In this document: one piece after another, positions 1 to 7,238 of the stretch
Layout: each line of letters begins with the position of its first letter
Position numbering within the stretch: position 1 is the stretch's first letter
Assembly: GCA_964195945.1 (NCBI GenBank)
Contig: CAXMRC010000004.1
Location: 1 to 64,000 of the forward strand
Source of the DNA: JAAETI01 sp964195945
GTDB lineage: Bacteria > Actinomycetota > Acidimicrobiia > Spongiisociales > UBA5794
Length of the DNA: 64,000 nucleotides
Reading direction: 5' to 3'
Made by a program: the position numbers and the translations under genes
Notes under the pieces: model-generated
What the model was told of the DNA's origin: nothing
Database searches by the model: none
What the model saw: only the letters and a program-made list of their open reading frames with translations

Positions 1-450
1 CCGCGAACCGTCCTATCGCATCTCTGGGATGGGTACGCCCGATACAACCTGGCGCGCCAAGGTCGCAACGGCGAGAAATTTAGTGCCTGGGACGGCGTCC
101 TCGCTGCGGACGCCATCGCCCGCGACTCACTGGATCAAACACTCTCGCCAACGGCCTTGGAAACTTACGCGAGCTGCCCCTACCGCTACTACCTGCGCCA
201 CGTCCAAGCCCGCGACCGCACCTGCATCCACCCCGAATGCCGCATGCCAGCCATCAACTGCGACATCTACCACACCATCACCCGGGCCGAAAGCCACCAA
301 ACCCACACCAAAGACCTCGCAGCCCTCTGCCGCCACCACCACACCATCCGCCACCACACCCGATGGACCTACCAACCACTACCCAACGGCGACAACCAAT
401 TCACCAGCCACCTCGGCCACACCTACACCACCACCGGCCGCTCCCCCTAA
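1..450 (+). CDS. Partial chimeric nuclease: RecB/AddB-like C-terminal segment joined to DUF222-type HNH tail
   Basis: The frame is open from the first base, so the gene starts outside the window. Residues 1-69 resemble the start of the C-terminal PD-(D/E)XK domain of AddB/RecB-like nucleases, with WDG near residue 42 followed by LSPTALETYASCPYRYYLRH. In that family the Cys is an iron-sulfur ligand. From about residue 72 the text changes to the HNH tail of the DUF222/13E12 endonucleases: RDRTC, PECRMPA, LCRHHH and LGHTYTT. The usual CDxDH of that family reads CDIYH here, and the usual GG-T-NL segment is altered. Neither nuclease domain is complete, so activity is unlikely. This may be a recombined remnant, a pseudogene or an assembly join. 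The identification of the two halves is fairly sure; the biological meaning is not. Confidence 0.6.
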   Translation, partial: PRTVLSHLWDGYARYNLARQGRNGEKFSAWDGVLAADAIARDSLDQTLSPTALETYASCPYRYYLRHVQARDRTCIHPECRMPAINCDIYHTITRAESHQTHTKDLAALCRHHHTIRHHTRWTYQPLPNGDNQFTSHLGHTYTTTGRSP

Positions 451-560
451 CTCTCGACGAGGGCATCGATTGTCGACGACAGCAGATCAAACCCGGTATC
501 GATTAGTGGATCCATGAGCTCGTCGCCTTCTGCCCGGATCACGCAGACCTTGTCGATCAT
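447..560 (-). other. Possible 37-codon ORF in the intergenic region
   Basis: Between the HNH remnant and the MFS gene the minus strand has a short open frame starting MIDKVCVIRAEGDELMDP and ending VES. Its stop overlaps the stop of the upstream remnant on the other strand. It has a GTG alternative start at 566 and an in-frame stop at 579-581. No family is recognised and no clear ribosome site is seen. It could be the tail of a decayed gene. The rest of 451-680 holds nothing else recognisable except a hairpin at 631-659. Confidence 0.2.
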
Positions 561-630
561 TCCCACTACCGCGGCGCACTATCCGAGCGCGTACTTCGGC
601 CTCCGGTGTGCTCGCCCTGGGCTAGACGCG

Positions 631-659
631 TCTGCATCCACCCGACAGGTGGCTGCAGA
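631..659 (-). terminator. Terminator-like hairpin downstream of the MFS gene
   Basis: TCTGCA-t-CCACC, loop CGACA, GGTGG-c-TGCAGA forms an 11-pair stem with one mismatch, 22 bases past the stop of the MFS transporter. There is no U-run, so it may act only as an RNA end-stabilising hairpin. Confidence 0.4.
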
Positions 660-680
660 GCTCGGACTCGATTGTGGCGA

Positions 681-2120
681 TCAGTCTGTGTCCGAAGCCT
701 CATCGATCGATGGTGGTGCGCCGGTGATCCCCGACTCGCTTATCGCCTCGGTGGCGACCTCGCTGTCTGAAGAGAACTCGCCAGCCGCCTTCTTGGCGGC
801 GACACCGTCTTTGCGGGCGCTCTCGATCTTGGCGGTGGTCAGCTTGGGAGCCGCATAGAAGAAGAGCACCGCCCAGCCGGCCGCCGCAAGCAGCCATGGC
901 ATCCGCAAGGCCGTCTCACGACTCATCGACGTCTCAGAACCAACGACCAGCAGCCCGCCAATCGCCGACCCGATCGGGATCATGCCCCACGCAAAGAACC
1001 GATAAACGCTGTTGACGCGGCCCAACAGACGGTCAGGAATGATGGTCTGCCGCAGCGATACCGTGATCACATTCCACAGCACGGCTGTGAATGTGCCCAC
1101 CGTGAACATCGCCAACGCAACCAGCCAATGCGACGCTATGCCGGTAACAAGAGTGGTGATGACCCCGGCAATGAGCGCGGTATAGAGCGAGGGTCCGCTA
1201 CCAAGACGGCCTGACACCTTGCTCGCAAGGAACGTTGCGGCCAATCCCCCAATCGCGCCACCGGTACCGAGGAGCGCAAACGTCAGCGCACTGACGCCAA
1301 GGACCTCTTGAGCAAAGAGCACGAAGGTGGCCATCGTGATAGCAAACAGCCCGTTCATGATGCCGAGGATGATTGCCATCGGCTTCAGTAACGGGTGTTT
1401 CCACAGCCAGTTCCAGCCTTCCTTTATCTCTCCCGCCCAGTCGATCTTCTTTGACAACTCGCCTGGCTCGTGCGTGCGAAAGTTGCCGCTGATCAGAAAC
1501 ACCAGCGCCGCAGCCACCGCAAAGGTGCCTGCATCAAAGAAGAACGGAAGAGCGAAACCAACCGCAATCAGCACACTGCCGAGTGGCGGGCCCACAAAAC
1601 TGTTGGCGACCATCTCGACGCCCCACATCTGAGCATTGGCCTTCTCCAGACCTTCAGACTCGACGATCGCAGGCAAGATTGTCTGTGCCGCGTTGTCGCG
1701 CAGGACCTCGGCAAAGCCGAACATGAGCGAGGCGACCAACAGGACCGAATACATCACAGGCTCGGTCGCGATTTCGAGGCCAGCTTCGATCTGGTCCGGG
1801 GCAGGCAATGCCCCTTCCTTGACCACGACCACCCAGGCGACAGCGAGGGTGACGATGGTTCGCACCGCATCCATCGACATCATGATCTTGCGTCGATCGA
1901 CACGGTCGGTGATGACACCAGCGGGCAACGTGAAGATCAACCACGGCAACCGCTGGGCGATGGCAATGAGCGCGATGAGAAGGCCGTTACGGGTGACGGC
2001 AGACGCCAACCATGGATAGGCGATGACGGCAACACCGTCGCCAAGATTCGAGATGACACTGGCCGTCCAGAGACGCCAGTAGCGACCCCCCAGATGCACC
2101 TTTGGCTCTGTTTCGCTCAT
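681..2120 (-). CDS. MFS transporter, EntS-like exporter group
   Basis: Predicted 479-residue integral membrane transporter of the major facilitator superfamily with about 12 hydrophobic segments. The N-terminus (WRLWTASVISNLGDGV) and the loop motif DRVDRRK at residues 72-78 between segments 2 and 3 are typical of the EntS/DUF894-like exporters, which extrude small molecules by proton antiport. The last 60 residues are a charged cytoplasmic tail. The start codon overlaps the stop of the upstream ArsR-type regulator by four bases (ATGA), so the two are translationally coupled. This suggests a regulator-exporter pair in which the ArsR-like protein controls the pump in response to an unknown compound. 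The substrate cannot be told from sequence. Family assignment is secure. Confidence 0.85.
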   Translation of the reverse strand: MSETEPKVHLGGRYWRLWTASVISNLGDGVAVIAYPWLASAVTRNGLLIALIAIAQRLPWLIFTLPAGVITDRVDRRKIMMSMDAVRTIVTLAVAWVVVVKEGALPAPDQIEAGLEIATEPVMYSVLLVASLMFGFAEVLRDNAAQTILPAIVESEGLEKANAQMWGVEMVANSFVGPPLGSVLIAVGFALPFFFDAGTFAVAAALVFLISGNFRTHEPGELSKKIDWAGEIKEGWNWLWKHPLLKPMAIILGIMNGLFAITMATFVLFAQEVLGVSALTFALLGTGGAIGGLAATFLASKVSGRLGSGPSLYTALIAGVITTLVTGIASHWLVALAMFTVGTFTAVLWNVITVSLRQTIIPDRLLGRVNSVYRFFAWGMIPIGSAIGGLLVVGSETSMSRETALRMPWLLAAAGWAVLFFYAAPKLTTAKIESARKDGVAAKKAAGEFSSDSEVATEAISESGITGAPPSIDEASDTD

Positions 2121-2695
2121 GTTTTCTCTTCGTCGTCCGGCAAGGTCGGCAGGTCAGTCGGATAGATTCCGCCGAGGAACCCGTAGACACGGTCGCCACC
2201 CCGGGGCGCCTTGGTGAACGCCTCCGCCAATTGCACAACCTGCTCCCAGAACTCGACCGCCTGCTCCTCGATCATCCGCACGTGACGCAGCGTGAAAGCC
2301 GGGGTGGCCAGATCGCGGTCTGTCACAACTTCCGTAAGCGCTTGCTGGACCATGAACATCGGGTCATGTGAGTCTGGGAGACCGTGATAGATCACCGTGT
2401 GGGCGACCCTGCCATAAAACTTCTCGGTCATCGCCCGCACCTTGCGGCTGCGCACTACGTGGATAAACCCGGTGTCCTCGAGCACCTTGACGTGATAGCC
2501 AACAGTCCCCTTGGGGCGTTGCAGCGAATCGGCAAGTTCGGTGACCGACGCTGCCCTCTCATTGAGAAGGGACAAAATCGCTAGACGCAGGCTGCTGCCG
2601 AGCGCCTTCAGCTGTTGCGGTGTCTCGACATGGAAGTATTCTTCGGCCTCGTAGTCGAGTCCGGTAGCGGGGGAAAGTGCGGGATCAGTCGACAT
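2117..2695 (-). CDS. ArsR-type winged-helix transcriptional regulator
   Basis: A 192-residue DNA-binding protein. Residues 27-85 form a winged helix-turn-helix of the ArsR/SmtB kind (QLKALGSSLRLAILSLL, then VTELADSLQRPKGTVGYHVK as the recognition helix, then a wing VRSRKVRAMT). The C-terminal 100 residues are a helical effector or dimerisation part without obvious metal-binding Cys/His clusters. The open frame extends to a TTG at 2731, but ATG at 2695 is preferred: it has no ribosome site, and TTGACA, a 17-base spacer and GACAAT end seven bases before it, giving a leaderless transcript. It is the first gene of an operon with the MFS exporter. The promoter spacer holds a perfect palindrome, so autoregulation is likely. 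Confidence 0.82.
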   Translation of the reverse strand: MSTDPALSPATGLDYEAEEYFHVETPQQLKALGSSLRLAILSLLNERAASVTELADSLQRPKGTVGYHVKVLEDTGFIHVVRSRKVRAMTEKFYGRVAHTVIYHGLPDSHDPMFMVQQALTEVVTDRDLATPAFTLRHVRMIEEQAVEFWEQVVQLAEAFTKAPRGGDRVYGFLGGIYPTDLPTLPDDEEKT

Positions 2696-2731
2696 TTGTC
2701 GAATTGTCGAGGAAACTCGACCATTTGTCAA
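2696..2731 (-). promoter_or_regulatory. Leaderless promoter with palindromic operator of the ArsR-MFS operon
   Basis: On the minus strand, TTGACA (2731-2726), 17 bases, then GACAAT (2708-2703), then seven bases to the ATG at 2695. The spacer contains GTCGAG-N4-CTCGAC as a perfect inverted repeat (2706-2721 on the plus strand). A regulator bound there would block RNA polymerase, the usual layout of an autorepressed ArsR-type gene. Binding itself is inferred. Confidence 0.6.
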
Positions 2732-3295
2732 TCAGTCGTCGAGCTCTGCAATATCCAACTTCGACCCATCCGGTTCTGGAACATCATTCGTGGCATCGTC
2801 GTCCCTTGATCGCCCGATCGTCCAGTACGCAAGCATCGTCAACGCTGCCGCACCTGCGGCGAGACCCAACCAGCCCCAACGCTCCCCCTCCGGTGTCACC
2901 AAAGGATCATCGTCGCTCTCACCGAAAGCGGTAGTTGGATTGTCCAAAGAGAAAACGGCGGCATCAACACCGAGTTCTGTGAGCGTATGTAGTTCAGAAA
3001 CCGTGGCCGGGCCCACGCCGGGGATGATCTCGAAACCCATGAGGATGTTCTCGACCACCGGAAGATCAACGATGCCCTCCCAGCGCCCATCACCACGGTT
3101 GGCCAAGGCCACCGGCGGCAATTCACTTGATCCCTGAGCCATGCCCCTCACCACGACCGCAACCGGCGATCCCTGCACCTCAACCGACACTTCGAGACGA
3201 AGTCCGTCAACGGCAGAAGTAGCTGTCGCCGTCGCCTCGCCGAACGGTGACGACAGCGGGATAAGAAACACAAGAGCTGCAATAAGAATTGCCAT
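2732..3295 (-). CDS. Secreted membrane-anchored protein of unknown function
   Basis: A 187-residue protein with an N-terminal signal segment (AILIAALVFLIPLSSP) and a second hydrophobic segment near residues 138-159, followed by an acidic cytoplasmic tail. The part between, about 110 residues, is predicted outside the cell and beta-rich. The fold resembles copper-resistance-type extracellular domains only in general composition, and no family is recognised. The ATG at 3295 is preferred over a TTG at 3319 because TACTGT lies six bases upstream (leaderless style). It is followed closely by the promoter of the ArsR gene, whose -35 box begins one base inside the end of this gene (2731/2732). It is divergent from leuC, sharing a 71-base promoter region. 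Confidence 0.6.
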   Translation of the reverse strand: MAILIAALVFLIPLSSPFGEATATATSAVDGLRLEVSVEVQGSPVAVVVRGMAQGSSELPPVALANRGDGRWEGIVDLPVVENILMGFEIIPGVGPATVSELHTLTELGVDAAVFSLDNPTTAFGESDDDPLVTPEGERWGWLGLAAGAAALTMLAYWTIGRSRDDDATNDVPEPDGSKLDIAELDD

Positions 3296-3366
3296 CCAGC
3301 AACAGTACCGGTGTCGCAACCAACCGTGGGGGCACTACAGTTTCCGGTCACACAGAGGAGGCGCTG

Positions 3367-4776
3367 GTGACTGCACCAAGAACCATGTACGAGAAGATCT
3401 GGGCCGACCATGTCGTCCGCGACGGTGGCGGGAGCGAACCCGACCTGCTCTACATCGACCTCCACCTTGTCCACGAGGTCACTTCACCGCAGGCCTTCGA
3501 ATCGCTCGACCTCACGAACCGCAAGGTACGCCGCCCCGATCTGACGCTGGCCACGGTCGACCACGGCGTACCTACTGAGGGGCGGGCGTTGGGGATCAAG
3601 GATCCGCTTTCAAAGAAGCAGATCGACACGCTGGTCGCCAACTGTGCGAACCACAACATCGAGCTGTACGACATCAGCGACATCCGGCAGGGCATCGTCC
3701 ATGTCATCGGACCGGAGCAAGGCATCACTCAGCCCGGCATGACCATCGTTTGTGGCGATTCGCACACTTCGACTCACGGAGCTTTTGGCGCACTCGCCTT
3801 TGGTATCGGCACCTCTGAGGTTGAGCACGTACTCGCCACTCAATCGCTCCCCCAGTCCCGCCCACAGTCGATGGCCGTCAACGTCAACGGCGAACTGCCC
3901 GCTGGCGTCACCGCCAAAGACATCATCCTCGGCATCATCAACCACATCGGGGTTGCCGGCGGCACGGGCTACGTCATCGAATACCGCGGAACGGCGATAG
4001 AGGCTTTGTCGATGGCGGGCCGCATGACCATCTGCAACATGTCGATCGAGGCCGGTGCTCGGGCGGGCATGATCGCCCCCGACAAAACTACTTTTGATTA
4101 CCTCAAAGACCGCAACTTCGCACCAACCGACAAGGCGTGGGACGACGCGGTCGCGTATTGGAAGTCGCTGCCGTCAGATCCCGGCGCAGAGTTTGACGTC
4201 GAGATTGACATCGACGCCGCGGCCCTCGCTCCGTATGTCTCGTGGGGAACCAACCCGGCACAAACCGTTCCTATCACCGGCGCGGTACCCGATCCAGGCG
4301 AGTTCGAGAATGCTCTCGAGCGCGATGCCGCCGAACGTGCCCTCGCCTATATGGACCTCGAAGCCGGCACGCCCATGACAGAAATCTTCGTGGATCGCAT
4401 CTTCTTTGGCTCTTGCACCAATGGTCGGATCGAGGATCTCCGCGTCGGGGCGAAACTTCTCGAAGGCAAGACCATCCATCCCAACGTGCACGCAATGGTG
4501 GTGCCCGGCTCCGGACTGGTGAAACTCCAGGCCGAAGAAGAAGGTCTCGATATCATCTTCAAGAATGCAGGTTTCGAGTGGCGCGAGCCGGGGTGCTCAA
4601 TGTGCCTCGGGATGAACCCTGACATCCTGATGCCCGGCGAACGATGCGCCTCGACTTCCAACCGGAACTTCGAGGGCCGGCAGGGCCGTAACGGCCGCAC
4701 CCATCTGGTTAGCCCGGAGATGGCGGTGGCCGCGGCAGTCGAGGGGCATTTTGTCGACGTGAGGGAGTGGAAGTAA
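3367..4776 (+). CDS. leuC: 3-isopropylmalate dehydratase large subunit
   Basis: LeuC, 469 residues. With LeuD it isomerises 2-isopropylmalate to 3-isopropylmalate in leucine synthesis. The aconitase-superfamily sequence is full length: N-terminal TMYEKIWADHVV, VDHGVPT, and the three cysteine ligands of the 4Fe-4S cluster at C350 (GSCTNGR) and C410/C413 (GCSMCLGMN). The GTG at 3367 is the start because AGAGGAGG lies five bases upstream and the family begins there; the open frame upstream to 3289 is not family sequence. The stop codon overlaps the leuD start by one base (TAATG), giving a coupled leuCD operon. leuA and leuB are not in the window. Confidence 0.97.
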   Translation: MTAPRTMYEKIWADHVVRDGGGSEPDLLYIDLHLVHEVTSPQAFESLDLTNRKVRRPDLTLATVDHGVPTEGRALGIKDPLSKKQIDTLVANCANHNIELYDISDIRQGIVHVIGPEQGITQPGMTIVCGDSHTSTHGAFGALAFGIGTSEVEHVLATQSLPQSRPQSMAVNVNGELPAGVTAKDIILGIINHIGVAGGTGYVIEYRGTAIEALSMAGRMTICNMSIEAGARAGMIAPDKTTFDYLKDRNFAPTDKAWDDAVAYWKSLPSDPGAEFDVEIDIDAAALAPYVSWGTNPAQTVPITGAVPDPGEFENALERDAAERALAYMDLEAGTPMTEIFVDRIFFGSCTNGRIEDLRVGAKLLEGKTIHPNVHAMVVPGSGLVKLQAEEEGLDIIFKNAGFEWREPGCSMCLGMNPDILMPGERCASTSNRNFEGRQGRNGRTHLVSPEMAVAAAVEGHFVDVREWK

Positions 4777-5375
4777 TGGAACCGATCTCCGTCATCGCCG
4801 GGCAAATGGCACCGCTACCGCGGGCCAACGTCGATACCGACGCCATCATCCCGAAACAATTCCTCAAGAGAGTCGAACGCAGCGGCTTCGGACCGTTTCT
4901 GTTCTACGAGTGGTCCTATGACGAAGAGGGCGAATTGATCGAGGGGTTCATCCTCAACCAGCCCGCCTATGCAGCAGCCACCGTGTTGGTGAGTGGGCCC
5001 AATTTCGGCTCCGGATCGTCGCGAGAACATGCGCCTTGGTCGATTGAAGATCGTGGATTCAAGGCTGTGATTGCACCATCGTTCGCAGATATCTTCTACA
5101 ACAATTGCATCAACATCGGCTTACTCCCCGTGGTTTTGACCGACGACGAAGTCGCTCAATTAACCGACATCGCAAATGACCCGGATAACCTGGTTTCCAT
5201 TGACCTGGCGGCCCAGACGGTGAGGTCGATTGGCTTCGACGCAACGTTTGAGATCGCCCCGTTCGCCAAACATCGCCTAGCCGAGGGTCTCGACAACATT
5301 GCGCTGACCTTGGAACACGCAACCGCCATCGATACGTACGAAGCAACCCGAGCTGCATTCAAGCCGAGTTTGTAG
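4776..5375 (+). CDS. leuD: 3-isopropylmalate dehydratase small subunit
   Basis: LeuD, 199 residues, the swivelling-domain subunit that completes the isopropylmalate isomerase active site. Family landmarks are ANVDTDAIIPKQFLK near the N-terminus, GPNFGSGSSREHAPW near residues 70-85, and FADIFYNNCINIGLLP. The ATG shares its first base with the leuC stop and is preceded by GGGAG. It is followed by an imperfect hairpin. Length and motifs are normal for the family. Confidence 0.96.
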   Translation: MEPISVIAGQMAPLPRANVDTDAIIPKQFLKRVERSGFGPFLFYEWSYDEEGELIEGFILNQPAYAAATVLVSGPNFGSGSSREHAPWSIEDRGFKAVIAPSFADIFYNNCINIGLLPVVLTDDEVAQLTDIANDPDNLVSIDLAAQTVRSIGFDATFEIAPFAKHRLAEGLDNIALTLEHATAIDTYEATRAAFKPSL

Positions 5376-5381
5376 CCCCTC

Positions 5382-5409
5382 TACCCCAGCGGCTCCACCC
5401 TGCGGTAGT
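5382..5409 (+). terminator. Weak hairpin after leuCD
   Basis: CTACC-c-CAG and CTG-c-GGTAG form an eight-pair stem with one mismatch around a ten-base loop, seven bases past the leuD stop. There is no clear U-run, so this is a candidate transcript end only. Confidence 0.35.
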
Positions 5410-5460
5410 AGACACATCCCCGGATTTCGTGTCCGTAGCCTCAGCTATCGTCGCTGATCC

Positions 5461-5832
5461 ATGGATCGACCGACACGACAAGAACAAGCTGCAGCCATCT
5501 TGGGGCTTAAGGCACAACGCATGGCATCGCAAATACTGGGCCGTCGCGCCAGCGGACGTGCCGACTTCGAGGAAGCATTCAACCTCGAATGGGTCGACAT
5601 CATCACCGAAATTCCCGACAGCGATTCACTACTCGCCCTCGGCCGCAACATCGTGGGACCAAAGGACGGGCTCTACATCCTCAGGAGCGGCGACAGCTAC
5701 CGCGTCTACCTGCAGGAAAAGGGAGAGAACCTGCTGCAAGTCACCGGGGCCGGATTCGACGCAGCCCGCGACGCTGCCATCCACCGCATCATCCAGCTCC
5801 AAGGCCTCCCCTTCATCCCGCCCGGTATTTAG
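5461..5832 (+). CDS. Hypothetical protein, 123 residues
   Basis: A soluble 123-residue protein with no signal peptide or membrane segment. The N-terminal half is helical and basic (RQEQAAAILGLKAQRMASQILGR), and the C-terminal half looks alpha/beta, with GPKDGLYILRSGDSYRVYLQ. No family is recognised. The frame is supported by codon usage like the neighbours and by a sharp end. Its stop (5830-5832) overlaps by three bases the stop of the convergent MOSC-like gene, an arrangement that favours both being real. Upstream, TATCGT lies nine bases before the ATG and there is no ribosome site. Confidence 0.55.
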   Translation: MDRPTRQEQAAAILGLKAQRMASQILGRRASGRADFEEAFNLEWVDIITEIPDSDSLLALGRNIVGPKDGLYILRSGDSYRVYLQEKGENLLQVTGAGFDAARDAAIHRIIQLQGLPFIPPGI

Positions 5833-6401
5833 CCGCGGAGGACCTCGTCGCCGACCCGGAGCCGGAACGGTTCGGCCAACTCGTCGACTCCGAGGATGAA
5901 CCCACGGGTCCCTTCATCGAGGAAAGCCAACTCCGCGGAGATTTCCTCGAACGCGGCCACGCTGGGGAGATCCAACATGAACGACGTGAACTGCAGACAC
6001 GGCTTGGCGATCTTCGGGTTGGTCAACACCGCCTCCCAACCGTCCTGACCACGGATCAAGATGCGGTCGCCCAACTCTTCCAATGAGAGGACCTTGTCGG
6101 ATGTCACAATGAGGTTCTCCCCCGCCGCACCCAACGGGATATCTCGAAACCGGCCCCGCATCTTGTCGTAGTGACTGGTGAATCCGACAGACAGCGGACG
6201 GCGCGGGCCCGGGCCTGGCCAGGAACGGTGATGAACGTCAACGACCCACGCCGAACCGGTCCAACCCAACATGCCGCCTGCGTCAAGACTGGCTTCGCCC
6301 ACCTGGATCAGCGGAGCCGGGTCGAAACGGTCCGTCCGCTTCAACAAGTCGGCATGCACCTGCAGCAACGCCACCTCACCAATCTTGCTGTTGTCGGACA
6401 T
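5829..6401 (-). CDS. MOSC-domain-like protein
   Basis: A 190-residue protein. The middle part reads like a MOSC (molybdenum cofactor sulfurase C-terminal) domain: GAAGENLIVTSD, LEELGDRILIRG and KIAKPCLQFTSF, the last holding the conserved Cys thought to carry sulfur in this superfamily. MOSC proteins take part in sulfur transfer or reductive reactions on metal-sulfur cofactors. The flanking segments do not match a known partner domain. ATG at 6401 is chosen because GAGAGGGG lies about five bases upstream, although the frame opens earlier. The start overlaps the end of the phosphodiesterase gene by 26 bases, so they are co-transcribed. The family call is moderate; the substrate is unknown. Confidence 0.6.
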   Translation of the reverse strand: MSDNSKIGEVALLQVHADLLKRTDRFDPAPLIQVGEASLDAGGMLGWTGSAWVVDVHHRSWPGPGPRRPLSVGFTSHYDKMRGRFRDIPLGAAGENLIVTSDKVLSLEELGDRILIRGQDGWEAVLTNPKIAKPCLQFTSFMLDLPSVAAFEEISAELAFLDEGTRGFILGVDELAEPFRLRVGDEVLRG

Positions 6402-7182
6402 CGTGGCCCCTCTCTCGCAACACATCGTTGAGGATGTCAGGACGATCCGAAACGATACCGTCGACCCCTAAGTCCAAGAGACGGTGCATGTCCGCAGCCT
6501 CGTTGACCGTCCAGGTGTGCAACTGCGCTCCAGCTCGATGAATGGCGCCGACCAGCTTCCTGTCAATCGGTACCGACCTGTAGTTGAAAGGCAGCTGATA
6601 CGCGGCAACCGGTCGGTGAACGGTCCACCCCAGCCGAGAAGCTGCCACCATCGCAAGAACAGATGATGGGCCAGCGGACACGGCGATCTCGCCACGGGTT
6701 ATGCGACGGAACTTGGTTATCCGACGATCGACGAACGACCCGATCAGAGTCGACTCCTCCCGACCATGTCGCTTGATCAGGTCCGCCACCGACCATTCGA
6801 GGCCGGGACCCTTCAGGTCAATGTTGAAGAGGGCGTCAGGCCACATCTCGAAGACCTCGGCCAGCGATCGGATCTGGACGCCGCTCCCGCGCAACGGATA
6901 CCCGTTGCTCTCATCAAACCACCAGGCAGCATCCAGGCGGCGCAGATCATCCAGGTCCCAACCGCTCACAACCCCGGTCCCATTCGTGGTGCGATCCAGG
7001 GTCGCATCGTGAAACGCTATCACTGCACCATCGCGGGTGATGCGGACGTCGGTCTCGATATACCGGTAACCAAGATCGACCGCACCTTGAAAGGCCTCAG
7101 CAGTGTTTTCGGGCCATAGGACACGGCTGCCGCGGTGGGCAAAACGGAGCGGGTACTCGGCACTCAAGTATGGAATCGGCAT
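6376..7182 (-). CDS. Glycerophosphodiester phosphodiesterase
   Basis: GDPD-family enzyme, 268 residues, which hydrolyses glycerophosphodiesters to glycerol 3-phosphate and an alcohol. The TIM-barrel signature is present: FAHRGS with H16 and R17, PENT with E25, the metal ligands E43 and D45 (YIETDVR) and the catalytic H58 (FHDATLDRTTN). Toward the end, LHTWTVNEAADMHRLLDLGVDGIVSDRPD is the usual C-terminal signature, here described by its positions 226-254. No signal peptide is seen, so it is probably cytoplasmic. ATG at 7182 fits the family N-terminus. It heads an operon with the MOSC-like gene and is divergent from a sensor kinase. Confidence 0.9.
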   Translation of the reverse strand: MPIPYLSAEYPLRFAHRGSRVLWPENTAEAFQGAVDLGYRYIETDVRITRDGAVIAFHDATLDRTTNGTGVVSGWDLDDLRRLDAAWWFDESNGYPLRGSGVQIRSLAEVFEMWPDALFNIDLKGPGLEWSVADLIKRHGREESTLIGSFVDRRITKFRRITRGEIAVSAGPSSVLAMVAASRLGWTVHRPVAAYQLPFNYRSVPIDRKLVGAIHRAGAQLHTWTVNEAADMHRLLDLGVDGIVSDRPDILNDVLRERGHDVRQQQDW

Positions 7183-7238
7183 ATCCGGAGTTTGGCACGG
7201 CGGTTCAGCCGGTGCGCCGACGATCCGATACAACCCGA

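Noticed and set aside
514..858. 114-codon plus-strand frame
   Set aside because: It runs into the antisense of the MFS gene tail and shows no family sequence.
1470..2165. Open frame of 231 codons on the plus strand
   Set aside because: It is antisense to the MFS gene and the regulator; its His/Asp/Arg-rich translation is typical of a shadow frame.
3289..3366. N-terminal extension of leuC by 26 codons
   Set aside because: The extension does not match the family, and the GTG at 3367 has a strong AGAGGAGG site.
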